Origin: Lentimicrobium sp.
GTDB lineage: Bacteria; Bacteroidota; Bacteroidia; Flavobacteriales; Flavobacteriaceae
Length of the DNA stretch: 6,725 bases
Assembly (NCBI GenBank): GCA_022758945.1
Contig: JAEMQE010000065.1
Span: 1-6,725, forward strand
Direction of reading: 5' to 3'
This document shows, piece after piece, positions 1-6,054 of the stretch. The stretch's first letter is position 1, and each line of letters opens with the position of its first letter. The notes below the pieces were generated by a model, which did not search any database, was not told the DNA's origin, and saw only the letters and a program-made list of their open reading frames with translations. The translations under genes and the position numbers were made by a program.

Positions 1-189
1 TGGTGTGCTTATGCGATGGGAAGTTCAGGAGATAAAGTTGAAATTGACCCCGAAACTTTTAAAATTCTTGACGGTAAATTGTATTTGTTTTACAATGCCT
101 ACTTTAACAATACCTTAAAAAGTTGGAATAAAGACGAAGTGAATTTGAAGAAAAAAGCAGATGCGAATTGGAAAAAATTTACAAACTAA
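1..189 (+). CDS. YHS-domain protein, C-terminal part (5' end outside window)
   Basis: Frame 1 is open from the first base to a TAA at 187-189 and encodes the last 62 residues of a protein. The fragment begins WCAYAMG, continues with a D-P-E-T-F-K stretch (about residues 17-22) and the block DGKLYLFYN (about 25-33), and ends with a lysine-rich W-x-x-D ... ANWKK tail. This pattern is typical of the short YHS-domain proteins of Bacteroidota and Proteobacteria, where the cysteine in the C-A-Y-A-M segment is thought to help bind metal. The exact reaction is not established. Members are usually secreted or periplasmic, but the signal peptide region is outside the window. The DoxX-family gene follows 17 bases downstream on the same strand, so the two are probably co-transcribed. 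Family call fairly secure; function unknown. Confidence 0.8.
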   Translation, partial: WCAYAMGSSGDKVEIDPETFKILDGKLYLFYNAYFNNTLKSWNKDEVNLKKKADANWKKFTN

Positions 190-206
190 TTAAAAATTAT
201 AAAAAA

Positions 207-596
207 ATGAAAAACCCTATTTTTATTTGGATTGTTAAACTCATAGCTGTTGCCATCCTAGTGCAAACATTGTATTTTAAATTCACAGGAGCCGAGGAAA
301 GTGTTTATATTTTCCAAACATTAGGTGTAGAACCTTATGGTAGAATTGGTTCAGGAATTGTAGAATTGATTGCGTCAATTTTGATTTTAATTCCAAGAAC
401 TACACTTTTAGGTGCATTGTTAGGAATTGGCACGATGGTTGGTGCTATTTTTTCACATATTTTTGTGTTAGGTATTGTGGTAAAAGAGGACGGTGGGACA
501 TTGTTTGCATTGGCTATAATTACTTTAATCTGTTGTTTGATTTTGGTATATAATCAAAAAAATAAAATTCCAGATTTATTACGTTTGAAACTATAA
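207..596 (+). CDS. DoxX-family small inner-membrane protein
   Basis: The product is 129 residues with four hydrophobic helices, at about residues 5-25, 47-63, 65-91 and 99-115, and a basic C-terminal tail. The first helix ends in the Y-F-K-F-T-G segment (23-28). Size, helix spacing and the Y-G-R-I-G-S-G-I-V-E-L run at the start of helix 2 fit the DoxX/DoxD-like family of integral membrane proteins. Some relatives take part in thiol or oxidative-stress handling or in respiratory electron transfer, but most, like this one, have no defined substrate. The frame is open from a TTG at 168, but that start would overlap the YHS gene and add a lysine-rich leader. The ATG at 207, preceded by an A-rich stretch, is the more natural start. 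Likely second gene of a two-gene unit with the YHS gene. Confidence 0.8.
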   Translation: MKNPIFIWIVKLIAVAILVQTLYFKFTGAEESVYIFQTLGVEPYGRIGSGIVELIASILILIPRTTLLGALLGIGTMVGAIFSHIFVLGIVVKEDGGTLFALAIITLICCLILVYNQKNKIPDLLRLKL

Positions 597-652
597 ACAT
601 CTAAATTTCGATATAAAACGTATATAACGATACAAACAAATAACTACTAATT

Positions 653-1141
653 ATGCTTATTCCTGCTATCCAAAAAACGCTCAATGAATTGTCTGATTTA
701 GTATCGAAACTTTCCGATAATGAGTATTGTTTTCCTTGTTATGACTTAAGTAACGCTACGATTGGAGAGCACACTCGCCATATTATCGAAATGTTTCAAT
801 GTTTAGAAAACCAGTATGAAAACGGGATTGTTAATTATGATAATCGAAAGAGAGATCATTTAATTCAAACCAATTCGGCTTTCGCCAAAGATTGTATTGC
901 TGCCATTTTAAATCAAATAGAAAAACCGAATAAAAATCTTCAATTGCAACAAATTGTTGATGAGGAAGAACTTTTAATAGACAGTAATTACCACCGAGAA
1001 TTACTCTATAATTTCGAGCATTGTATTCACCATCAGGCTTTAATAAAAGTGGCGATTTTGCAAAATGCTACTATTGCAATCGATGAAAATTTTGGTGTTG
1101 CACGTTCCACAATCGAATACAGAAATCAATGTGTACAGTAA
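653..1141 (+). CDS. DinB-like four-helix-bundle protein (putative metal-dependent)
   Basis: The product is 162 residues, soluble and mostly helical. It has the DinB/YfiT-like pattern: an early histidine motif G-E-H-T-R-H (residues 38-43) and a second histidine cluster E-H-C-I-H-H (122-127). H40 or H43 together with H123 and H126/H127 would form the three-histidine metal site typical of this superfamily. Characterised relatives include thiol transferases and mycothiol-dependent enzymes, but the substrate here cannot be deduced. The ATG at 653 follows a 56-base gap after the DoxX gene. That gap contains TAAATTTC (602-609), one base from the Bacteroidota -7 consensus, but there is no well-placed -33 TTG, so a separate promoter is possible and not shown. 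The 3' end overlaps the NRDE gene by 13 bases, which suggests translational coupling. Confidence 0.78.
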   Translation: MLIPAIQKTLNELSDLVSKLSDNEYCFPCYDLSNATIGEHTRHIIEMFQCLENQYENGIVNYDNRKRDHLIQTNSAFAKDCIAAILNQIEKPNKNLQLQQIVDEEELLIDSNYHRELLYNFEHCIHHQALIKVAILQNATIAIDENFGVARSTIEYRNQCVQ

Positions 1142-1839
1142 GTTTCGTTGCTTCAAATGGCAAAATTATCATTACTTCAAATCGAGATGAAAAAGTCATT
1201 AGACCAAGTGCTATCGAGCCCAAAAATTATTCCATAAACAACAAAAACATCATTTTTCCAAAGGATCCAAAAGCAGGAGGAACTTGGTTTGCCGTTGATG
1301 AATCAGGAACAATTCTCGTTTTGTTAAATGGTGCCAATGAAAAACACAAAGTAACACTTCCGTATCGCAAAAGTCGTGGTTTGATTGTTTTGGATGTTAT
1401 TAGTAGCTTGTCGCCAAAGGATTTTTGGCAAGAAATAAACTTAGAGAACATCGAACCTTTTACTTTGGTTTTATTCCAAAACAATGAACTTTTTCAGTTG
1501 CGCTGGAATGGAATTAATAAAGAAAGTATAGTATTAGATACAGAAAAAAATCACGTTTGGTCTTCGGTGACTTTATATCCTGCAGCAATTAGAGAAAATC
1601 GGACCAATTGGTTTCATTCATTTTTAGATTCAAATGCAATTTTATCCGAATCAGAAATGCTTCATTTTCATCGCCATACTGAAAAAGACAACCCCGAAAA
1701 TGGCTTGGTCATTAATCGAAATGACGAATTAAAAACACTGAGCATTACCCAATCCGTGATCGAAATGAATAAAGTCGCTATCTTGCATTATGATTTGATT
1801 GCCAATAAAGATTTCGAAACCACATTCATTATAATTTAA
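1129..1839 (+). CDS. NRDE / TANGO2-family protein
   Basis: The product is 236 residues and begins MCTVSF, followed by the family's signature N-R-D-E at residues 18-21. Further conserved blocks are G-G-T-W (50-53), L-N-G (66-68), S-R-G (82-84), W-S-S-V-T-L-Y-P (144-151) and S-I-T-Q (205-208). The family (Pfam NRDE, related to eukaryotic TANGO2) is predicted to have an Ntn-hydrolase-like fold with Cys2 exposed at the N-terminus after Met removal. Eukaryotic TANGO2 has been linked to haem and lipid handling; the bacterial role is not settled. No signal peptide or membrane segment is seen, so it is probably cytoplasmic. The ATG at 1129 lies inside the DinB gene and is the natural start, because it places the conserved M-C at the N-terminus. 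The length is near the usual 230-270 residues. The ligase gene follows 23 bases downstream. Confidence 0.88.
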   Translation: MCTVSFVASNGKIIITSNRDEKVIRPSAIEPKNYSINNKNIIFPKDPKAGGTWFAVDESGTILVLLNGANEKHKVTLPYRKSRGLIVLDVISSLSPKDFWQEINLENIEPFTLVLFQNNELFQLRWNGINKESIVLDTEKNHVWSSVTLYPAAIRENRTNWFHSFLDSNAILSESEMLHFHRHTEKDNPENGLVINRNDELKTLSITQSVIEMNKVAILHYDLIANKDFETTFIII

Positions 1840-1862
1840 GTTATTCAAATTTGACCCGAATT

Positions 1863-2912
1863 ATGACGAACAGGCGAAGCAAACTTTTCTTCCACAAACT
1901 ATTTCATTGGGAATACTGGCCTTTCCAGATTGTGTATATTCCCATTTATTTTCTTTGGGTATTTTATTCCATTAAAGCGAAGTCGCTATTTTTCTTTAAT
2001 GCGTCTAATCCAACTATAAAAAACGGTGGATTTATAATGGAATCCAAAAAAGCAATTTATAATCTTATTCCGCAACAATATTACCCCAAAACCGAGTTGA
2101 TTATTGAAGGAACTCCATTAGAAGAAATTCTAAAAACTGTCGAAAATTCAGGAATTCAATATCCTTTTATCGCCAAGCCAGACATAGGATTGCGAGGTTC
2201 TGCCGTAAAAAAAATTCATAATCGAAAAGAGTTAGAATCGTATAGTAACAAAGCCAATTTTGATTATGTTGTACAAGATTTAATTCCTTATGAAAGCGAA
2301 GTTGGTATTTTTTATGTGCGTTATCCTGATGAAAAACAAGGCAGAATAACCGGAATTGTTTCCAAAGAATTTCTAATTATTAAAGGTGATGGCGTTTCAA
2401 CCATCGAGAATTTAATTAAAAAAAATCCACGTTACGAATTGCAGCTAAAGGTTTTAAAACAAGAATATGGCAAGAAATTGTTGGACATTTTACCAAAAGG
2501 AGAAAAGCTAAATTTAGTTCCCTACGGAAATCACGCTCGTGGTGCAAAATTCATTGATGGAAGCCATTGGATTAGCCCCGAATTAACCGAAACATTCAAC
2601 GAAATGTGTTTGCAAATTCCTGGTTTTTATTTTGGAAGATTAGATATTATGTACAACACGTGGGAGGAGCTAGAACGCGGCGAGAATTTTTCAGTAGTTG
2701 AATTAAATGGAGCCGCCAGTGAACCCACTCATATTTACGACCCAAAGCATTCTTTGCTTTTTGCTTGGAAAGAACTCGCCAGGCACATTACGTATATGTA
2801 TGAAATAAGTGTTCTAAACCACAAAAAAGGAATTCCATATTTAGCTCACAAAGAAGGGGTGAAAGAGTACAAATTGCATTTAGAACAAAGTAATAAGATT
2901 GTTAATTTCTAA
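1863..2912 (+). CDS. ATP-grasp ligase, D-Ala-D-Ala ligase-related, with membrane-associated N-terminus
   Basis: The product is 349 residues. After a basic start comes an aromatic, hydrophobic stretch at about residues 19-46 that could dip into or cross the membrane, then a conserved-looking N-x-G-G-F segment (54-57). The ATP-grasp fold follows: I-A-K-P-D at 103-107 with K105 as probable ATP-binding lysine, the glycine loop G-L-R-G (109-112), Q-D-L-I-P-Y-E-S-E-V-G at 138-148, F-G-R-L-D with D261, and V-E-L-N-G with E280 and N282 as probable magnesium ligands. Such enzymes join a carboxylate to an amine or similar nucleophile through an acyl phosphate. Relatives are often labelled D-alanine--D-alanine ligase, but the N-terminus differs from true Ddl, so I would not assign that substrate. 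The frame also opens at a TTG at 1851; the ATG at 1863 is preferred. The exporter gene starts 3 bases after the stop. Confidence 0.85.
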   Translation: MTNRRSKLFFHKLFHWEYWPFQIVYIPIYFLWVFYSIKAKSLFFFNASNPTIKNGGFIMESKKAIYNLIPQQYYPKTELIIEGTPLEEILKTVENSGIQYPFIAKPDIGLRGSAVKKIHNRKELESYSNKANFDYVVQDLIPYESEVGIFYVRYPDEKQGRITGIVSKEFLIIKGDGVSTIENLIKKNPRYELQLKVLKQEYGKKLLDILPKGEKLNLVPYGNHARGAKFIDGSHWISPELTETFNEMCLQIPGFYFGRLDIMYNTWEELERGENFSVVELNGAASEPTHIYDPKHSLLFAWKELARHITYMYEISVLNHKKGIPYLAHKEGVKEYKLHLEQSNKIVNF

Positions 2913-2915
2913 TTG

Positions 2916-3560
2916 ATGAAATCACTCAAGAACATATTTATTGGATTTATGGTGAGCTTTCTGGGTTCGCTTCCTTTGGGCTATTTGAATATTATTGGTG
3001 TTGAAATTTATTCAAAATCGGGAATAAATGCTTTGGTTCCGTATTTATTAGGCGTAATTGTAATCGAGGCAATTGTCATTTATCTCACCGTAATTTTTGC
3101 AAATCAGTTGGCAGAAAACAAAAAATTAATGAAGGCGATTGATTTTTTTGCCGTATTTTTCTTTTTACTGTTGGCCTATTTGTTTTACGCAAATTCAAAT
3201 CAAGCTTCGGAAAAACATAATTATTTGGAGGATTATGTTCACTATTCTCCTTTTCTTATCGGGATGGTTTTGTGTGGATTGAATTTTCTTCAAATACCAT
3301 TTTGGATGGGATGGAATTTGTACTTAATGAATGCCAATGCTATTTCATTAGCCCAAAAATTCAAATTTTATTATATTTTCGGGACTTTAGTGGGGACTTT
3401 TTTTGGGATGCTAGCGGTAATTGTATTGTTGGATTCATTGTCACAAAGCACTCTTTCCTTTTCTAAACATATTATGCCAATTGCGATTCCATTGTTTTTT
3501 GTGGTTTTGGCTTTTATACAAATGGTCAAAGTGTATAAAAAGTATTTTCGCCAATTATAA
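2916..3560 (+). CDS. LysE-like six-helix membrane exporter
   Basis: The product is 214 residues with six hydrophobic segments, at about 7-29, 39-62, 74-92, 111-132, 151-173 and 186-205, and a basic C-terminal tail (K-V-Y-K-K-Y-F-R). The first helix, G-F-M-V-S-F-L-G-S-L-P-L-G (10-22), resembles the N-terminal helix of LysE/RhtB-type amino-acid exporters, where glycine and proline interrupt the helix. Length and helix number also fit that family, but the classical P-G-P motif is replaced by L-P-L-G, so this is a divergent member. The likely role is export of an amino acid, a dipeptide or a similar small molecule across the inner membrane. The ATG at 2916 is 3 bases after the ATP-grasp stop, so the two are almost certainly translated from one message. 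A TTG at 2913 directly before it is less likely to be used. Confidence 0.65.
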   Translation: MKSLKNIFIGFMVSFLGSLPLGYLNIIGVEIYSKSGINALVPYLLGVIVIEAIVIYLTVIFANQLAENKKLMKAIDFFAVFFFLLLAYLFYANSNQASEKHNYLEDYVHYSPFLIGMVLCGLNFLQIPFWMGWNLYLMNANAISLAQKFKFYYIFGTLVGTFFGMLAVIVLLDSLSQSTLSFSKHIMPIAIPLFFVVLAFIQMVKVYKKYFRQL

Positions 3561-3565
3561 TCTTT

Positions 3566-4132
3566 CTATGAAACAGGCATATTCATATCGTAAGCCAAAA
3601 TATAATAGTTGTTATTGTTAAATTGGAAATCACTAATAACAGTCCATTTTAGTTTTTCGGTATGCGCTTTATAGGAAGGAATATTGGTTTTGTTGATGAA
3701 AGTCAAGCTTAATGGATATTTTTTCACAACGTGAATTCGCATAAATTCAAACAGTAAATTAATCAATCCTTTTCCTCTGTATTTTTTGTCAATGCAGATC
3801 GGTCCGTACTGAAAACTAGTGATTGCATTTATTTCAAAATCTAAAAATTTAAGCTTTGGAAACAAGCTAATCATATATTCGAAAAGAGGATATTGACTAA
3901 AGAAATCCCAACTTTCGGCAAAAATATAAGCGATGATTTTGTTATTGTCTTTAGCGATAAAAAGGCCTTCATTATTGATAACATAAGTCAATTGTTCGAC
4001 GGAAAAAGGTGTAGTAACAAACCCTGATTTCTTTTCTTCTTCGGTTAAATTGGAGACGAGATATTGTTTTTGCAAGTCCAAAACGCCATCAATATCACTT
4101 AATTTTGCTACTTCAAGTTGTATGTTTTTCAT
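3566..4132 (-). CDS. GNAT-family N-acetyltransferase
   Basis: The product is 188 residues. It begins with a typical GNAT start (I-Q-L-E-V-A-K-L-S-D-I-D-G-V, an opening beta strand then helix) and carries an acetyl-CoA pyrophosphate-binding motif at residues 117-123, K-Y-R-G-K-G-L, with the R-G-x-G core at 119-122. P-I-C-I-D (111-115) is the preceding beta strand. A late N-x-P-S-Y-K-A-H segment (150-157) matches the region where many GNATs place a tyrosine that can act as general acid. The substrate (small molecule or protein amine) cannot be told. The gene is read from its own upstream region, divergent from the SDR gene, and a -7-like element lies about 38-45 bases before its start. It ends 5 bases from the stop of the oppositely transcribed exporter gene. 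Confidence 0.82.
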   Translation of the reverse strand: MKNIQLEVAKLSDIDGVLDLQKQYLVSNLTEEEKKSGFVTTPFSVEQLTYVINNEGLFIAKDNNKIIAYIFAESWDFFSQYPLFEYMISLFPKLKFLDFEINAITSFQYGPICIDKKYRGKGLINLLFEFMRIHVVKKYPLSLTFINKTNIPSYKAHTEKLKWTVISDFQFNNNNYYILAYDMNMPVS

Positions 4133-4169
4133 TATTTTTAACGAATTCTAATGTTGGTTAATTCCTGCC

Positions 4170-4177
4170 CAAAATTA
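4170..4177 (-). promoter_or_regulatory. Possible Bacteroidota-type -7 element for the GNAT gene
   Basis: Read on the minus strand the sequence is TAATTTTG, a full match to the Bacteroidota -7 consensus TAnnTTTG. It sits 37 bases upstream of the GNAT start codon, which would place the transcript start near 4163 and give a leader of about 30 bases. I do not see a well-placed TTG for the -33 element, and in AT-rich sequence an eight-base match can arise by chance, so this is a candidate only. Confidence 0.35.
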
Positions 4178-4224
4178 AGAAAAAATAATAGGAATCTAAA
4201 TTTAAAATTACAAACAATACCTTG

Positions 4225-4246
4225 CTTTAAATCATTTTTTTTAAAG
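4225..4246. repeat. 7-bp inverted repeat in the GNAT/SDR divergent intergenic region
   Basis: CTTTAAA (4225-4231) and TTTAAAG (4240-4246) are exact inverted copies separated by 8 bases and followed on the plus strand by a T-rich run. The dyad ends 20 bases before the SDR start codon. It directly follows a TTG (4222-4224) and its right arm runs into TAAAGTTT, a poor -7 match. It could be an operator overlapping the SDR promoter. The stem is almost all A-T, so a stable terminator hairpin is unlikely, and no plus-strand gene ends here. Chance occurrence in AT-rich DNA is a real alternative. Confidence 0.3.
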
Positions 4247-4266
4247 TTTTTGTTTATTTTCGCTTT

Positions 4267-4944
4267 ATGAAAAATATTATCATCACAGGAACTTCAAGAG
4301 GAATTGGCTATGAGTTGGCTTTGCAGTTTGCCAATGCCGGTCACAATGTATTGGCGATTTCCAGAAAAACACCTCAAACTTTATTGGGAAACAAAAACAT
4401 CACTTGTCTCTCAGTCGATTTATCCGATGAAAATGAAATGGAAAAGGTTGAAAATTTCCTTTCCCATTCCTGGAAAAAAGTGGATGTGATAATTCACAAT
4501 GCCGGAAGTTTGTTGTTGAAACCTTTCTCAGAAACATCCCAAAATGATTTCGAAAATATCTATAAAGTAAATGTTTTTGGTGTTGCTAATTTAACGCGTG
4601 CATGCTTACCTTATTTGCAAAAAGGAAGTCATGTTGTAACCATAAGTTCAATGGGTGGAATTCAAGGAAGTCTCAAATTCGCGGGGCTTGCGGCTTACAG
4701 TTCCAGTAAAGGAGCAGTGATTACCTTGTCAGAATTACTCGCCGAAGAATACAAAGAAAGAGGGATTTCATTCAATGTTTTGGCTCTTGGCGCAGTCCAA
4801 ACCGAAATGTTGCAAGAAGCATTTCCGGGTTATGAAGCGCCAATTACCGCAAAGGATATGGGTAATTATATTTTTGATTTTGCTTTGACCGGAAACAAAT
4901 ATTTCAACGGAAAAGTGTTGCAAGTATCCTCTACCAACCCATAA
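4267..4944 (+). CDS. Classical short-chain dehydrogenase/reductase (SDR)
   Basis: The product is 225 residues with a full set of classical SDR motifs. These are the dinucleotide-binding T-G-T-S-R-G-I-G at 7-14, an acidic D-L after the third strand (51-52), N-A-G at 78-80, the structural N102, I-S-S at 126-128 with S127 or S128 as catalytic serine, and Y144-x-x-x-K148 as catalytic tyrosine and lysine. Arginines at position 11 and in the I-S-R-K segment (31-34) suggest a preference for NADP(H). The enzyme should be a soluble carbonyl reductase or alcohol dehydrogenase; the substrate is not evident. It is slightly shorter than the usual 240-260 residues, with a compact substrate-binding region after residue 180. 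The ATG at 4267 is the first in frame and sits directly before the first strand of the fold. A 33-base gap separates it from the next gene. Confidence 0.92.
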   Translation: MKNIIITGTSRGIGYELALQFANAGHNVLAISRKTPQTLLGNKNITCLSVDLSDENEMEKVENFLSHSWKKVDVIIHNAGSLLLKPFSETSQNDFENIYKVNVFGVANLTRACLPYLQKGSHVVTISSMGGIQGSLKFAGLAAYSSSKGAVITLSELLAEEYKERGISFNVLALGAVQTEMLQEAFPGYEAPITAKDMGNYIFDFALTGNKYFNGKVLQVSSTNP

Positions 4945-4977
4945 TTATTGTTTTGATGTTAGTTAAATAGTGGAAAA

Positions 4978-5376
4978 ATGGCAAAAAAGAAGCATAGGAA
5001 AGAGATCTCACAAGAGACGATTCAAGAGGTAGTACAAGAATCTGAAGTTGAAGTGAACCCGAAGAAAATGAATTCGTTTTATGCTTGGGACGAGGACATT
5101 TTGGTGCTAAATATATTGGGCACTCCAGCTGCGAAGCGTGATGTCATTGGTAAAGTTAAAGGAAACCAACTCAAAGTCAGCGTTACCGAATCTCCTCGAG
5201 CAGGAAAGGCAACCGATCACATGGTACGTTTTTTGGCCAAAGAATTTCAAGTCTCTACAAAAGATATTGAAGTGGTTTTTGGAAGATTTAATGTGAATAA
5301 ACAATTACGGATTAAAAATATAATTGATTTGCCATCAGAAGTTTCTAAAGAGATAGAAAACAAACCTAATTTATAA
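4978..5376 (+). CDS. DUF167/YggU-family protein with charged N-terminal extension
   Basis: The product is 132 residues. From about residue 41 it follows the DUF167 (YggU) pattern: strand I-L-V-L-N-I-L-G-T-P-A-A-K-R-D, then V-K-G-N-Q-L-K-V-S-V-T (60-70), then the signature turn and helix S-P-R-A-G-K-A-T-D (72-80) leading to F-L-A-K-E-F, then I-E-V-V-F-G (97-102) and a basic R-I-K end. In most relatives the signature reads G-K-A-N; here it is G-K-A-T. The first 35-40 residues, lysine-rich (M-A-K-K-K-H-R-K) and then glutamate-rich, are an addition to the usual 75-100 residue domain. The family's function is unknown. The ATG at 4978 follows GTGGAAAA, a typical A-rich leader. A shorter start at 5068 is possible but would leave the basic and acidic part unexplained. 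The SprT-like gene follows 18 bases downstream. Confidence 0.8.
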   Translation: MAKKKHRKEISQETIQEVVQESEVEVNPKKMNSFYAWDEDILVLNILGTPAAKRDVIGKVKGNQLKVSVTESPRAGKATDHMVRFLAKEFQVSTKDIEVVFGRFNVNKQLRIKNIIDLPSEVSKEIENKPNL

Positions 5377-5394
5377 CTGCTAACTTTAAAGTAA

Positions 5395-5994
5395 TTGTCC
5401 GAAACACTCTCTAAATATCTTCCCGAACACGCCGTAAAACCAGTTTTTGAGCTGATTGTTGTCAACCAAGTGCATCTCAAAATCGTGAATGAACGAGTGA
5501 CTCGACACGGCGATTATCGAAAAGGATTGAGCGGAAAACACGAAATTACCGTCAATGCCAATTTGAATAAATACAAGTTTTTAATTACACTAGTTCACGA
5601 AATTTCGCATTTGGTTGCTTTTGAAAAATTTGGCCGCAGCATAAAACCACACGGAAATGAGTGGAAATATTCTTTTCAGCGATTGATGATTCCATTTATT
5701 CGCCCTGAGATTTTCCCTAATCATTTATTGCCTTTATTGGCACGGCATTTCAAAAATCCTTCTGCAAGTAGTGATACTGATGCTACTTTATCATTGGCAT
5801 TGAAACAGTTTGATGTTCAAAACGATAAAAACCATATCTTTGAGATTCCTTACGGAAGTGTTTTTAGAATTCACAATGGAAAAATTTTCAAAAAAGGTGC
5901 ATTAAGAACCAAACGTTTCGAATGCTTGGAAATTAGTTCAGGAAGAACCTATCTTTTTAATCCAAATGCTGAGGTGGAATTATTGCCGAGTTGA
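5395..5994 (+). CDS. SprT-like zinc metalloprotein, TTG start
   Basis: The product is 199 residues. The zinc-binding motif H-E-I-S-H lies at residues 68-72 (H68, catalytic E69, H72) and the third probable ligand, H86, is in K-P-H-G-N-E-W. This is the SprT-like/Spartan arrangement, a family of metalloproteases that in eukaryotes cleave DNA-bound proteins. The bacterial role is not established. The C-terminal part (about 148-195) ends G-R-T-Y-L-F-N-P-N-A-E-V-E-L-L and has a single cysteine (C177), so the zinc ribbon found in many SprT proteins is missing. The start is TTG: an in-frame TAA at 5392-5394 lies directly before it, and the first in-frame ATG is at residue 98, beyond the zinc site. 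The sequence S-E-T-L-S-K-Y-L-P right after TTG looks like a natural N-terminus. The gene is probably co-transcribed with the DUF167 gene. Confidence 0.87.
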   Translation: MSETLSKYLPEHAVKPVFELIVVNQVHLKIVNERVTRHGDYRKGLSGKHEITVNANLNKYKFLITLVHEISHLVAFEKFGRSIKPHGNEWKYSFQRLMIPFIRPEIFPNHLLPLLARHFKNPSASSDTDATLSLALKQFDVQNDKNHIFEIPYGSVFRIHNGKIFKKGALRTKRFECLEISSGRTYLFNPNAEVELLPS

Positions 5995-6054
5995 AAACCC
6001 AAATCACAACTCAAAAAATTGATAGCATAATATTTATTAATACTAAAAAGATTA

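Noticed and set aside
168..206. TTG-initiated extension of the DoxX gene
   Set aside because: It would overlap the YHS gene and add a polar lysine-rich leader not expected in the family; the ATG at 207 is a better start.
597..652. Promoter for the DinB gene at TAAATTTC (602-609)
   Set aside because: It has one mismatch to the -7 consensus, and the nearest upstream TTG is only about 14 bases away, too close for a -33 element.
1227..1484. Minus-strand reading frame inside the NRDE gene
   Set aside because: It lies opposite a well-supported gene, and its translation has no family features.
1851..1862. TTG start for the ATP-grasp gene
   Set aside because: An in-frame ATG four codons later is the simpler start, and the extra residues add nothing recognisable.
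3272..3621. Two short plus-strand frames within the exporter gene and GNAT tail
   Set aside because: They are out-of-frame translations rich in Cys, Phe and Tyr, with no start context and no recognisable domain.
5107..5480. Minus-strand frames opposite the DUF167 and SprT-like genes
   Set aside because: Both opposing genes carry clear family motifs; the antisense translations do not.
5988..6012. Inverted repeat GAGTTG / CAACTC around the SprT-like stop codon as a terminator
   Set aside because: The stem is only 6 bp with a 13-base loop and is followed by A residues rather than a T-tract on the plus strand.
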